Shown here piece by piece: positions 1 through 10,271 of a stretch of 64,000 nucleotides of DNA. The DNA is taken from contig NZ_JAAAMG010000020.1 in the NCBI RefSeq assembly GCF_010500815.1, forward strand, positions 1-64,000. The letters run 5' to 3'. Position 1 is the stretch's first letter; every line of letters starts with the position of its first letter. Below the pieces are notes generated by a model. That model worked only from the letters and a program-made list of their open reading frames with translations, was not told the origin of the DNA and ran no database searches. The translations under genes and the position numbers were made by a program. The DNA comes from Jiella pacifica (GTDB lineage Bacteria > Pseudomonadota > Alphaproteobacteria > Rhizobiales > Rhizobiaceae).

Positions 1-1
1 T

Positions 2-469
2 CTCTTTGCCGCAGGTATCGTGCTCGCGGCCGCCATCCTGCTCTACGAAGTCTTCATGCGCTATTTCTTCAACAGCCCGACGATTTGGGTGCATGAGACG
101 AGCGTCTTCCTGTGCGGCCTCGCCTTCGTCTTCGGCGGTCTCTACTGCACCTCCAGGAACAGCCATATCCGGGTTGTCCTGCTCTACGATATTTTCCCGC
201 CCTGGCTGCGGCGCATCGCCGATATCGGCGTTTCGATCGTCTCGGCGATCGCCTCCGGCTTCTTTGCCTATGCCGCCTGGCACATGGTCATGCGCGCCGT
301 TGTGACGCCCGCCGGCACAATCCGGCTGGAGACCACCGGTAGTGCCTGGAGCCCGCCGACCCCGGCCCTGATCAAGATCTTCGTCTTCATCGTCATGGTG
401 CTCCTGGTGATTCAGTTTCTCATTCTCGCGGTCAATTACGCCCGCGGCTCCCACCGGTCCGCCAAATGA
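2..469 (+). CDS. TRAP transporter small permease (DctQ-like), 5' end outside the window
   Basis: The reading frame is open from the first bases of the window, so the true start lies upstream; the GTG at 20 is only an internal codon. The product is the four-helix small membrane subunit of a tripartite ATP-independent periplasmic (TRAP) transporter, which links a periplasmic solute-binding protein to the large permease for Na+-driven uptake of organic acids. Hydrophobic segments and the motif FMRYFF followed by WVHETSVFLCGLAF are typical of DctQ. The stop overlaps the start of the large permease by four bases (ATGA), the usual translational coupling. The substrate cannot be deduced because the binding protein is outside the window. 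Confidence 0.85.
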   Translation, partial: LFAAGIVLAAAILLYEVFMRYFFNSPTIWVHETSVFLCGLAFVFGGLYCTSRNSHIRVVLLYDIFPPWLRRIADIGVSIVSAIASGFFAYAAWHMVMRAVVTPAGTIRLETTGSAWSPPTPALIKIFVFIVMVLLVIQFLILAVNYARGSHRSAK

Positions 470-1794
470 GCCATATCCTCGATCTGTCGTTCAATCTTCA
501 GTCGCTTGGCATCGGCTGGGGAACACTGGTGATGTTCCTCATGCTGGTGACGCTGCTGCTCACCGGCATGCCGCTCGCCTTCGTGACGCTGCTCGTGGCG
601 CTGATCTTCGCGCTCGGCTGGTTCGGACCCATGTCGATCCCGCTGATCACCAGCCGCGTCTATTCCTTCGTGATGAACTTCGTGTTCGTCTCGGTGCCGA
701 TGTTCGTCCTGATGGCGGCAATTCTCGACAGGTCCGGCATCGCCCGTGACCTGTTCGATGCCATGAAGCTCTTCGCCGGGCGCATCCGCGGCGGTGTCGC
801 CATTCAAACCGTCTTCGTTTCGGTGATCCTGGCGGCGATGAGCGGTATCATCGGCGGCGAGATCGTTCTTCTCGGCATGATCGCTCTGCCCCAGATGCTG
901 CGGCTCGGCTACGACCGCAATCTTTCGATCGGCATCGTCTGCGCGGGCGGCTCGCTCGGCACGATGATCCCGCCATCGATCGTTCTCATCATCTACGGCC
1001 TGACGGCGAACGTCTCGATCGGCGAACTCTTCACCGCCGCCTTCCTGCCCGGCTTCATGCTGGCGATGTTCTACGTCGCCTATATTCTCTTTCGTGCCTA
1101 CGTCTCGACCGGCTATGTGCCGGCGCCCGAGACCGAGCCGATCCCGACCGCCGAAAAGATTCGGCTCCTCAAGGGACTCGCCCTGCCGATCCTCGTGGTC
1201 GTGATCGTCCTCGGCTCGATCTATGGCGGCATCGCCTCGGTCACCGAAGCCTCGGCCATCGGCGTCGGCGGCGTCGTCCTGTCGACCATCCTGCGCGGCG
1301 AATTCTCCTACACCCTGATGCGCGACGCGGCGATGCAGACGCTCGCCACCGTCGGCATGATCGTCTGGATCGGCATCGGCGCGACAGCCATCGTCGGGGT
1401 CTACAACCTGATGGGCGGCGTGAACTTCGTCTCGAGCCTGATCACCGGCGTCTCGGACAATCCGACCGTGATCATCCTGTTGATGATGGTCATTCTGTTC
1501 GTTCTCGGGGCATTTCTCGATTGGGTCGGGATCGCGCTTCTCACCATGCCGATCTTCGTGCCGATCGTGCGCGACCTCGGCATGGACCCGGTCTGGTTCG
1601 GCGTCCTGTTCTGCATGAACATGCAGATCTCGTTCCTGTCGCCTCCCTTCGGCCCCGCTGCCTTCTATCTGAAATCCGTCACGCCGCCGGAAATCTCGCT
1701 TGGCGACATCTTCAAGTCGCTGTTGCCGTTCATCTGTTTGCAGATCATCGCGGTCGGATTGCTCGTGGCATTTCCAGGTATCACCGGCCGATGA
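466..1794 (+). CDS. TRAP transporter large permease (DctM-like)
   Basis: A 442-residue, almost wholly hydrophobic protein of the usual DctM length. It is the transport channel of a TRAP uptake system in the inner membrane and works with the small permease just upstream (4-bp overlap). Family features include GGEIVLLGMIALPQML, the CAGGSLGTMIPPS segment near residue 165 and LDWVGIALLTMPIFVPI in the second repeat half. The likely substrates are C4-dicarboxylates or related organic acids, inferred from the family only. After its stop the sequence degenerates into a cupin remnant, and the conjugation module starts beyond that. Confidence 0.92.
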   Translation: MSHILDLSFNLQSLGIGWGTLVMFLMLVTLLLTGMPLAFVTLLVALIFALGWFGPMSIPLITSRVYSFVMNFVFVSVPMFVLMAAILDRSGIARDLFDAMKLFAGRIRGGVAIQTVFVSVILAAMSGIIGGEIVLLGMIALPQMLRLGYDRNLSIGIVCAGGSLGTMIPPSIVLIIYGLTANVSIGELFTAAFLPGFMLAMFYVAYILFRAYVSTGYVPAPETEPIPTAEKIRLLKGLALPILVVVIVLGSIYGGIASVTEASAIGVGGVVLSTILRGEFSYTLMRDAAMQTLATVGMIVWIGIGATAIVGVYNLMGGVNFVSSLITGVSDNPTVIILLMMVILFVLGAFLDWVGIALLTMPIFVPIVRDLGMDPVWFGVLFCMNMQISFLSPPFGPAAFYLKSVTPPEISLGDIFKSLLPFICLQIIAVGLLVAFPGITGR

Positions 1795-1887
1795 TACCGA
1801 TTTGGGCCGAGCCCCCGCCGAAATGCCCGTGCGGGTCTTGAGGGAAAGCCTGATCTTGAGGCATTCGCCAAATCTCCTGTGAAAGCT

Positions 1888-2100
1888 TTACTCGCCATAC
1901 TCGGCGTCCGTGACCTTCTCCATCCAGGTGACGTTCTCGCCGTTGGCAAAATTGGTGATGGCGATGTGCGACATTCCCGTATCGGCCCATGCGCCATGCC
2001 AGTTGCTTTACGCGGGGAGGGGCCAGACGATGTCGCCGGGCTTGAGGTCATGTTTTGCGCCACCTTCCTCCTGCACCCACCCGGTGCCCGCGCAAAGCGC
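1888..2100 (-). pseudogene. Cupin-domain protein remnant (C-terminal part)
   Basis: Read on the minus strand, the sequence encodes [15 protein letters not shown], then KPGDIVW, an in-frame TAA at 2008-2010, then NWHGAWADTGMSHIAI, ending in EKVTDAEYGE and a TAA at 1888. This is the C-terminal beta-barrel half of the small cupin proteins found beside carboxymuconolactone decarboxylases, where one expects WxPPGVKHWHGA at the point of the stop. Spacing is preserved, so the stop is a substitution rather than a deletion. The N-terminal half is not recognisable upstream. I read this as a dead host gene at the edge of the mobile element. Confidence 0.6.
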
Positions 2101-2251
2101 GCCAGGGGCGGATCAGCCGGCACCATGGTTGCGGTTTTCCAGTCCGCGTTGAAGCGACCTTGGGAGCGCAGAGGGGGACCGAAGCGGCCGCCGAGCGAGA
2201 CGTCAAGGATCGAGCGAGGCGTGCTGTGGGAAACCGTATCGCCTTGGCGCT

Positions 2252-2860
2252 TCACTTGCCGCGCGCGCCCATCTTGTAGCTGAGCGCCTGACGGAAGATC
2301 TCACTGGCGAGGCTGCCCGGCGACATGAGGCCCATGGGATCGAGGATCGCCTTGATCTGTTCGACCATCGACACCTCGAGGGTTCGCGCGACTTTCAAGC
2401 CACCCTTGGCACGCGGATAGTCCGCAAGTGTCGTTCCGATCGTGCCCGACTGAACCGCCGCAACATAGGCTTTTACCGCCGGCGGTAGCAGGAGCTGAAG
2501 CGCCCGCCTTTCGCCGTAGGCCGCTACGGCTTGATCGTAATGTGCGTCGTGGCCCGTTGCCGGATAGGCGGCCGTTCCCTTGAGCTGGATGGTGTTGCCC
2601 GGTGAAACCTGTGAGCCGGACGCCTTGGAGGCGGGCTCTTGCTGGCCAGGCTTTTTCGCCGGCGCCGGCTTTGCCGCCGCAGGAGGGGCGATGGGGGCAG
2701 CTGGCGGCGAATTGTCCGCTGGCGTTTGTGCACGCTGGGGTTTTTTCGGTGGGGCGCTTTCAGTCTCGACAGGATTGTTCGCGAATTTGCCCAGGGGCGA
2801 AATCCGGCTGCGAACTTCGGCGTAATCCGGCATGTCGGGAGATGGTCGTTTGAAACCCAT
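2252..2860 (-). CDS. virC2: VirC2-like conjugal transfer protein
   Basis: A 202-residue protein directly downstream of the virC1-like gene (5-bp gap). Its N-terminal half (about residues 25-90) is a low-complexity linker rich in Pro, Ala and Lys. The C-terminal half resembles the ribbon-helix-helix core of VirC2, with a short strand (LKVARTLEVSM) followed by helices (EQIKAILDPMG, SLASEIFRQAL). In Agrobacterium VirC2 binds DNA next to the T-DNA border and helps VirC1 and the VirD2 relaxase process the transferred strand. The partner relaxase here is encoded across the intergenic region at 4428. The family call rests on gene order and fold pattern, since sequence similarity in this family is weak. 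Confidence 0.7.
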   Translation of the reverse strand: MGFKRPSPDMPDYAEVRSRISPLGKFANNPVETESAPPKKPQRAQTPADNSPPAAPIAPPAAAKPAPAKKPGQQEPASKASGSQVSPGNTIQLKGTAAYPATGHDAHYDQAVAAYGERRALQLLLPPAVKAYVAAVQSGTIGTTLADYPRAKGGLKVARTLEVSMVEQIKAILDPMGLMSPGSLASEIFRQALSYKMGARGK

Positions 2861-2865
2861 GGCCG

Positions 2866-3564
2866 TTACTCCGCCTGAAATCCGGCGAGGATTTCGTCCG
2901 TCAACGATCGCGACTCGGCCAACGCCACCTCGGAATGACTGGCCGCGATCCGCTTCGATGGCGTGTTCTGCAGGCGAGCGTGGTAGAGGTGAAGAAGGCC
3001 GAGGCCCTTGATGTCGGAATAAATCCGACGAGACGGCATCTTCATATCGAGGACGGGCACGACTTGCAGGGCCTCGAGATTTGCCTCTTCTCCCTTCGAG
3101 AGACGTCCCGTCGGGATGCGGTTGATCGACATGGCGACCGGCACGCTGCGGTTCGCGGTCTTCATGAATTCGACGACATAGCGCAGCGTTTGCAGTGCCT
3201 CGTCAATCTCGATGACGCTAAGACCGGTGGGGATGATGACCAGTGAGGCGTTCATCAAAACCGCCTGGTTGAGGTTCGAGCCGCCGCCACGCGTGTCCAT
3301 CAAGCCGATGTCGCAGCCATCGGACTCGGCCTCGCCGTAACTGTCCTCAAATTCGTCGAGGTCGCGCGCGCCGTAGACGATGCAGTTGTCGTCCCAGGTT
3401 TGGAGTTCCCGGCCGTAATCTCGCCAGGCAGCGAGGGGCTCATTATCGTCCGCTTCGAAGCAGGCCACCTTGTGGCCCCGTTCCACGAGGACGGAGGCGA
3501 CGGACATAAGTGTCGTGGACTTGCCGCTGCCGCCTTTGAAGGACGTGAACGCGATCAGCTTCAT
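2866..3564 (-). CDS. virC1: VirC1/ParA-family ATPase
   Basis: A ParA/MinD-type ATPase with the deviant Walker A motif FKGGSGKSTTL at residues 9-19, an ATP-binding aspartate segment (DIGLMDTRGGG) and the ACFEADDNEPLAAW segment. I place the start at the ATG at 3564, preceded by AGGCGAG, because the frame upstream gives no ParA-like sequence. In VirC1/VirC2 systems this ATPase binds the overdrive or oriT DNA, raises the yield of transferred strand and recruits the relaxosome to the cell pole. It may also act in partitioning. It forms a two-gene operon with virC2 and is divergent from mobC. Confidence 0.88.
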   Translation of the reverse strand: MKLIAFTSFKGGSGKSTTLMSVASVLVERGHKVACFEADDNEPLAAWRDYGRELQTWDDNCIVYGARDLDEFEDSYGEAESDGCDIGLMDTRGGGSNLNQAVLMNASLVIIPTGLSVIEIDEALQTLRYVVEFMKTANRSVPVAMSINRIPTGRLSKGEEANLEALQVVPVLDMKMPSRRIYSDIKGLGLLHLYHARLQNTPSKRIAASHSEVALAESRSLTDEILAGFQAE

Positions 3565-3760
3565 GTCTCGCCTTTCGATTCTCAGTGCCCAGCAAGGCGG
3601 CATCCAACGCCTGTCAGCCGACATATCGGCGCAATGGTAAGGAAACAAGACGATTCAGTGATGCACCGAGATGGCGAAAGGCCGGTCTGCCGACCCGACG
3701 ACAAGCCGACGAGATAACACGCCGATATCCCGGTGCAGTGATGCAGCGATCTGGAGAGAT

Positions 3761-3792
3761 GCCGACACGCCGACACGCCGACACGCCGACGC
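3761..3792. repeat. Octamer tandem repeat (gccgacac x4)
   Basis: Three perfect copies of gccgacac are followed by a fourth with one change (gccgacgc). Related gccgac words are scattered upstream near 3690-3725. Short iterons beside a ParA-type gene and a mobilisation operon suggest a binding site for VirC1/VirC2 or MobC, which is inference. Confidence 0.75.
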
Positions 3793-3895
3793 ACCGATGT
3801 TTTTCTAGGTGACCATGGCCCTTGCCTGGCCGTGTTGACCGACTGCGGCAGTGGAGGCTCGAAGCGAAGGGGTTGAGGTAGGGCGAGGCAGGATA

Positions 3896-3920
3896 TATGG
3901 AAAAGTGTAACTTTGCCATA
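3896..3920. repeat. A+T-rich inverted repeat upstream of mobC, oriT candidate
   Basis: The arms tatggaaaag and ctttgccata are reverse complements at 9 of 10 positions around a 5-base loop (tgtaa). The repeat lies 35 bp upstream of the mobC start. Inverted repeats next to nic are a standard part of oriT sequences processed by VirD2/MobA-type relaxases. Confidence 0.55.
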
Positions 3921-3954
3921 TTATAAGCCAACCCAGATCTCTTCGAGCCAGCCG

Positions 3955-4431
3955 ATGTCCGAGGACGCCAAGCCCCAGCCGGCATGGACAAAGCGCCGAA
4001 TGTCAGGCGGCGATTGGACCGACGAGGCTTCGAGCAGAACTCCCGAACCCGCCGACCGGACGATTCCGGTGAAGATGACGGCAAGCGAGTTGGCGGAATT
4101 TGATGCCACCATCGCCCCGCTCGGGCTCAAACGGAACCGCGCCTTGCGGATCGCGGCGCGCCGGATCGGTGGGTTTCTGGAAGCCGACCCAGAGACGCTT
4201 GCGGCCATCCGAGACATTCAGGCCCAGATCACCGGCATCGCGAGGAACGTGAACCAGATCGCGAAAGCGGCGAACCGGACCCACGACCCGGACTATCGCG
4301 CCTTCATGGAGGAGCGCCGCGAACTCGGTAAGGCGCTCGCGCGCCTTGAGCGGCATCTTCTCAAGATCACGATTACCGCCGCACGGCGGGACGATGGAAA
4401 GGCGCGCTTGTGCCGGGCGGCGTCCGAATGA
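3955..4431 (+). CDS. mobC: MobC-like relaxosome accessory protein
   Basis: A 158-residue protein with a strand-helix-helix segment (RTIPVKMTASELAEFD, then APLGLKRNRALRIAARR) typical of ribbon-helix-helix auxiliary proteins. The C-terminal helix pair contains QITGIARNVNQIAKAAN, a hallmark of the MobC family. It would bind oriT and help open it for the relaxase. I chose the ATG at 3955; the TTG at 3913 falls inside the inverted repeat and is less likely. Its TGA overlaps the ATG of the relaxase gene, so the two are translationally coupled. Confidence 0.82.
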   Translation: MSEDAKPQPAWTKRRMSGGDWTDEASSRTPEPADRTIPVKMTASELAEFDATIAPLGLKRNRALRIAARRIGGFLEADPETLAAIRDIQAQITGIARNVNQIAKAANRTHDPDYRAFMEERRELGKALARLERHLLKITITAARRDDGKARLCRAASE

Positions 4432-6170
4432 GTGCTCGCGTCGTCGATCTGCTGGCGAACGGACGCGCGGCGCCGGCCTACGTGTCGGCGGTCGATGCCG
4501 TCATGGGCGAGGATTGGGGCGAGGTCGACTTCAAGGGCAAGGCGCGCGCGCAGATGCGCCAGTCCATCGCGGCGGCGCACGAGGTGGACATTGCGCCCGG
4601 CGGCGCGCCGATGTTGCCGACCGTTCCCGGCAGCAACGCCCAGGCCGTGGTGAAGATGGTTCGATCCGGCGGCGCCCGGAACGCGGCCGGATTGAAGGCG
4701 CAGATGGCCTATCTCGCGCGTCAGGGCGACGTCGAACTGCAACGCTCCGAGCGGTACATGGGGATCGAGCTCGATGCCGAGGAGGCAGAGACCATGGTCG
4801 ATGCCTGGAACATGCCGGCGAACGGAGAGGGAAAGGCCGACCGCACGTCGCACTTCATCGTCAGCTTTCCGCAGGACACCAACCATGGCGCGGCCGACCG
4901 CGCGGGGCGCGCATGGGCCGAGGAGATGTTCGGCTCCGGCCAGTATGGCGGCGACAGCTTCGACTACTACACGGCGTTTCACACCGACCGCGACCATCCG
5001 CATACGCATGTCGTCGTGCATCGGCGCGGTCTGGAGAACGGAACGTGGCTCAAGGTCTCCAAGCGCAGCGAGTTCAATTATCACGCGATGCGCGATCTTG
5101 CCGTGAAGGTCGGGCAGGCCGAGGGGATCGATCTCGAGGCGACGCCACGCTTGGCGCGCGGCGTCCATGACCGCACCGTTCCCGATGCCGAGTACCGTCG
5201 TGCCGCCAAGGAGCGGCGTGCAGCGGTCGCGCCCAATCATACGGAGGTTTCCGCCATTCGCGCAGCGGCGGGGATCATTCACTACGCCCGACGCTTCGCG
5301 GCCGAGGCGCAGATGCTGGAACGAGAGGCGCCGGAGATGGCGCAGGCGCTGCGACATGCCGCAGCCATCATCGAGCATGGCAACGCCCTGTCCGAACGGC
5401 AGGGCGAACGGACGAAAATCGCGCGAAAGGAGATCGCCACCATGAGCCAGCAACTGGACCGGGCCCGTGCGGAGACACGATCGCGTTTCGATGAGATCGA
5501 CAAGGGGATCGCCGATCTCCCTGATGCGGCCGAGCGCGTGCGTCTGATGCGGCAAGCGGCGGCCCTGAAAGCAGAGGCCGCGCCTTATATGCGTGACGCC
5601 AATTTGCGTGACTTCCAGCGTTCGGCAGAGCCCAACCGCTATCAGAGCTTCGAGGGCACCGACGCAAAGAGTTCGGCGATCAAGGCGGCGGCCGACAAGG
5701 AGGTGCGCAAGATTGCCGAGGCATACGGCCTCAACGGCGAGGCGGCTGTCGAACGGTATTCCGGCAGCCCGCCGTCGAAGGCGTTGGCCGACCAGTACGG
5801 CGCGGCCGAGGCGAAGGAGCGCGAGCTTCATCGCAGTCAGCGGGGCGATCGCGAAGAAACCGTCGAGCAGCGGGATCAGGCGTTGCACCGGATGCACACT
5901 GAGATCGCCGCAGTCTATCGTGACGCCCGCGATGAGGCCCGGGCTGGTGAAACACTCGAGGCCGAGGATCAGCCCGCCCCCGGCGAGCGCCAGGCCGTGG
6001 CCCGGCGCGTGGCGCGGAACGTCGTGGCCGAAGGCGACAAAGAGCCGATCGCTGCGGCGGCCGAGAAAGGTGGACAGAACACCGATCGTCAGGATGAGGA
6101 GCACGCCGACCAGCTGCGCAAGAACGCCGATCGCAAGGCGCGTGAGCGAGACGGTGGACGCGGGCTATAA
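4428..6170 (+). CDS. VirD2/MobA-type relaxase (mobilisation nuclease)
   Basis: A 580-residue relaxase that nicks oriT, stays covalently bound to the 5' end and pilots the strand through the type IV channel. The N-terminal domain (about residues 95-235) has the HFIVSFPQDTNHG segment and the metal-binding triad HTDRDHPHTHVVVH (about 185-198), the three-histidine motif of PF03432 relaxases. The remaining C-terminal half is charged and helical with coiled-coil character and carries no recognisable helicase or primase. Start choice: ATG at 4428 overlapping the mobC stop, rather than GTG at 4410. virD4 follows 11 bp after its TAA. Candidate nicking tyrosines lie in the domain but cannot be assigned by eye. 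Confidence 0.9.
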   Translation: MSARVVDLLANGRAAPAYVSAVDAVMGEDWGEVDFKGKARAQMRQSIAAAHEVDIAPGGAPMLPTVPGSNAQAVVKMVRSGGARNAAGLKAQMAYLARQGDVELQRSERYMGIELDAEEAETMVDAWNMPANGEGKADRTSHFIVSFPQDTNHGAADRAGRAWAEEMFGSGQYGGDSFDYYTAFHTDRDHPHTHVVVHRRGLENGTWLKVSKRSEFNYHAMRDLAVKVGQAEGIDLEATPRLARGVHDRTVPDAEYRRAAKERRAAVAPNHTEVSAIRAAAGIIHYARRFAAEAQMLEREAPEMAQALRHAAAIIEHGNALSERQGERTKIARKEIATMSQQLDRARAETRSRFDEIDKGIADLPDAAERVRLMRQAAALKAEAAPYMRDANLRDFQRSAEPNRYQSFEGTDAKSSAIKAAADKEVRKIAEAYGLNGEAAVERYSGSPPSKALADQYGAAEAKERELHRSQRGDREETVEQRDQALHRMHTEIAAVYRDARDEARAGETLEAEDQPAPGERQAVARRVARNVVAEGDKEPIAAAAEKGGQNTDRQDEEHADQLRKNADRKARERDGGRGL

Positions 6171-6181
6171 GAGGGGCGAGC

Positions 6182-8368
<2,187 letters not shown>

Positions 8369-8373
8369 ACCGC

Positions 8374-8420
8374 TTGACATCAGCAAAATAGTAGATACAT
8401 TTTTCACTTGTACCTATTTT
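8374..8420 (+). promoter_or_regulatory. Promoter and operator-like palindrome of the Phd/VapC module
   Basis: A TTGACA box at 8374-8379 is followed 17 bp later by acattt. Overlapping it are inverted arms AAAATAG (8385-8391) and CTATTTT (8414-8420). Antitoxins of the Phd/YefM family repress their own operon by binding such palindromes. The site lies 10 bp before the antitoxin start. Confidence 0.5.
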
Positions 8421-8429
8421 GGAATCTCT

Positions 8430-8711
8430 ATGTCCATCATCAATCCGACGATCTCCTCTCGTGACTTCAATCGAGACGTCGGCCCGGCGAAGCGGGCTGC
8501 GATAAACGCGCCGGTGATCATCACCGAACACAAGCGTCCGGCATTCGTGTTGATGTCTTATGAGATTTACACGGAGATGGTGGGGCAACGCGCCGCTGCT
8601 CCTCGACTGAGTGCGGTCGATGCCCTGTCCTTTCCGCCGGCTGCGGCCATCGAGTTCGAGCCCGATAGCGACCGTCGCGCCATCAAGCCGCGTGCGCTCG
8701 ATCTCGACTGA
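8430..8711 (+). CDS. Phd/YefM-family antitoxin
   Basis: A 93-residue antitoxin starting MSIINPTISSRDFNRD. The N-terminal part, with FNRDVGPAKRAAINAPVIIT, is the Phd/YefM DNA-binding fold, and the C-terminal tail would wrap the toxin. The ATG at 8430 is used because it follows the promoter-like element directly; an upstream in-frame start would overlap virD4. Its TGA overlaps the toxin ATG by one base. The location between the relaxase-virD4 operon and the virB operon suggests an addiction module that stabilises the mobile element. Confidence 0.85.
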   Translation: MSIINPTISSRDFNRDVGPAKRAAINAPVIITEHKRPAFVLMSYEIYTEMVGQRAAAPRLSAVDALSFPPAAAIEFEPDSDRRAIKPRALDLD

Positions 8712-9142
8712 TGGCTTACCTGCTCGATACCAACGTCGTTTCCGAGATCCGAAAAGGTCTCGGCTCTGACGCCACCGTTCTCGCCTACATGAGAGGCATC
8801 GATCACGATGAGACCCGCATCTCGGTGATCACCATCATGGAGATTGCACGCGGGATCGAGCTGATCGAAAGGCGCGGCGACATCCAACAGGCGGCGGTTC
8901 TCAGCGAGTGGTTCCAGCAACGCGTGCTTGGAAATTATGACAATGGCCAGATCCTACAGGTCACCACGCCGATCGCGGTGATTGCAGGCAAGTTTCAGGC
9001 GGCGAACGGTGTGAAAGACTACGACAGCTTGATCGCCGCCACTGCGAAGCACTACGGACTCATTCTGCTCACCCGGAATGTGAAGGACTTTGTGGAGTTC
9101 GACATCGAGCTGGAATGCCCGTGGCAGCCCATAAACCCCTGA
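8711..9142 (+). CDS. vapC: PIN-domain toxin (VapC/FitB-like)
   Basis: A 143-residue PIN-domain ribonuclease. The first catalytic aspartate is in YLLDTNVVSEIRKG at residues 3-16, the conserved glutamate in IMEIARGIELIE near residue 47-58, and the second acidic cluster in VKDYDSLIAATAKHYGL near 103-119, followed by TRNVKDF. This is the full family length and all key residues are present. VapC toxins cleave tRNA or rRNA when the labile antitoxin is lost. It is translationally coupled to the Phd-like antitoxin upstream and convergent with virB11. Confidence 0.9.
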   Translation: MAYLLDTNVVSEIRKGLGSDATVLAYMRGIDHDETRISVITIMEIARGIELIERRGDIQQAAVLSEWFQQRVLGNYDNGQILQVTTPIAVIAGKFQAANGVKDYDSLIAATAKHYGLILLTRNVKDFVEFDIELECPWQPINP

Positions 9143-9147
9143 TGCTC

Positions 9148-9182
9148 CGAAGGGTCCGGTCGATAACGGACCTTGCCCTTCG
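9148..9182. terminator. Hairpin between convergent vapC and virB11
   Basis: CGAAGGG at 9148 pairs with CCCTTCG at 9176-9182, with an inner GTCCG/CGGAC stem around the loop gtcgataa. It sits between two convergent gene ends and may terminate both. There is no long T-tract. Confidence 0.45.
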
Positions 9183-9218
9183 TAAATGTCATGACCAGCT
9201 TTGAAAGCACGACGCGAA

Positions 9219-10271
9219 CTATCGCGCGCTCAGCAAGCTCGTCGCTGCTTGGGTATGACTCGGTTTTGTAATCTTGATTGGATCGAGTGCCTGCGCTGCG
9301 GGCCGGTATACTTCAAGCACGCCGCGCTTGCCGCCTCGGCGGCCGACCTGAATGATGAGATCGACGGTGTGACGCGCATAGTCCAAGATATCCTGGCGCG
9401 TTTGATTCATTCCCGCCCGCATCACCATCATCGCCAGCCGTTCGAGCGCCAGGGCGGGACTGTCGGCGTGAATGGTGCTGATCGATCCCGGATGGCCAGT
9501 GTTGATCGCTTCAAGGAAGTTGAACGCCTCCTCGCCGCGGATTTCGCCCAGGATCAAACGATCCGGACGCATCCGCAGAGAGCTTTCGAGAAGGCGGGCG
9601 GGCGAGCGTTCCGAGCCGGGACGCCGATCGGCGATCAGCGGCACCGCGTTCGGGTGCGGCAAGTGCAGCTCCGGCGCGTCCTCGATCGTCACCATCCGTT
9701 CGGCCTGGTCGCTTAAGGCGAGCATGGCGCGGGCAAGCGTCGTCTTTCCCGACGACGTGCCGCCCGATACGAGAATGTTGAGACGGTCGTCTATCGCCTT
9801 TTGCAGCAGCTCTTGCAGCCTGCCCCTCTCGGCAAGCTGCGCCAGTGCGGTCAGCTTGGCCTGCCGCTCACCTTCCACATCGACCTGATGGCCGACGAGG
9901 AAGTCGACTTCCGTCACGGCCAGAACCCGGGAGATGTATTTGCGGATGGAGACCGACACGCCGTCTTCGATGGCTGGCGGCACGATCACCTGCACACGCA
10001 TCGACTGGCCGAACACCTGCACGCGGCCCGACACGATCGGGTGGTTCGGGCCGAGCTGGTTTCTCGACTCGCCGGCGAGATGCGAGCCGAGCGTCTTGAG
10101 CCGTGCGGCGGGAATTTCCCCGTCCCAAAGCCGCATGTGCGGCTCAGAGGCGTACTCCACCCAAATGCGCCTGTCAGGGTTCACCACCACCTCGTTGACC
10201 TCTTCTGAGATCAACAGGGAGCGAAGGGGGAGGAGCCCTTGTTCGGCGTGGCTGCTCGGAGCACCGCCCAT
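9219..10271 (-). CDS. virB11: VirB11 traffic ATPase
   Basis: A 350-residue hexameric AAA-type ATPase of the type IV secretion motor. The N-terminal domain (1-150) is followed by Walker A (GGTSSGKTT, residues 170-178), an Asp box (TIEDAPEL), Walker B (LILGEIRG, about 239-246) and the His box (GHPGSISTIHAD, 259-270). It is the last gene of the virB operon and its start overlaps the virB10 stop by one base. It terminates with TAG. All motifs are intact. Confidence 0.94.
   Translation of the reverse strand: MGGAPSSHAEQGLLPLRSLLISEEVNEVVVNPDRRIWVEYASEPHMRLWDGEIPAARLKTLGSHLAGESRNQLGPNHPIVSGRVQVFGQSMRVQVIVPPAIEDGVSVSIRKYISRVLAVTEVDFLVGHQVDVEGERQAKLTALAQLAERGRLQELLQKAIDDRLNILVSGGTSSGKTTLARAMLALSDQAERMVTIEDAPELHLPHPNAVPLIADRRPGSERSPARLLESSLRMRPDRLILGEIRGEEAFNFLEAINTGHPGSISTIHADSPALALERLAMMVMRAGMNQTRQDILDYARHTVDLIIQVGRRGGKRGVLEVYRPAAQALDPIKITKPSHTQAATSLLSAR

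Larger units (their letters stand above)
3565..3954. other. 390-bp divergent intergenic region, probable oriT and control region
   Basis: No gene is visible here between virC1 (leftward) and mobC (rightward). The stretch holds an octamer tandem repeat (3761-3792), an imperfect direct repeat built on cagtgatgca (near 3656 and 3736), a short palindrome gccga-cata-tcggc near 3613, and an A+T-rich inverted repeat (3896-3920). In relaxosome operons of this type the origin of transfer normally lies between the auxiliary DNA-binding genes and the relaxase, so this is the expected oriT position. The nic site cannot be read from the sequence alone. Confidence 0.5.

Noticed and set aside
3761-3792. CRISPR array
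   Set aside because: The units are eight bases, directly abutting, without spacers; this is an iteron-like tandem repeat.
4293-6104. Long minus-strand frame of 603 codons opposite the relaxase
   Set aside because: It is the antisense shadow of the relaxase gene, with Arg- and Leu-rich composition, no family pattern and no ribosome-binding site.
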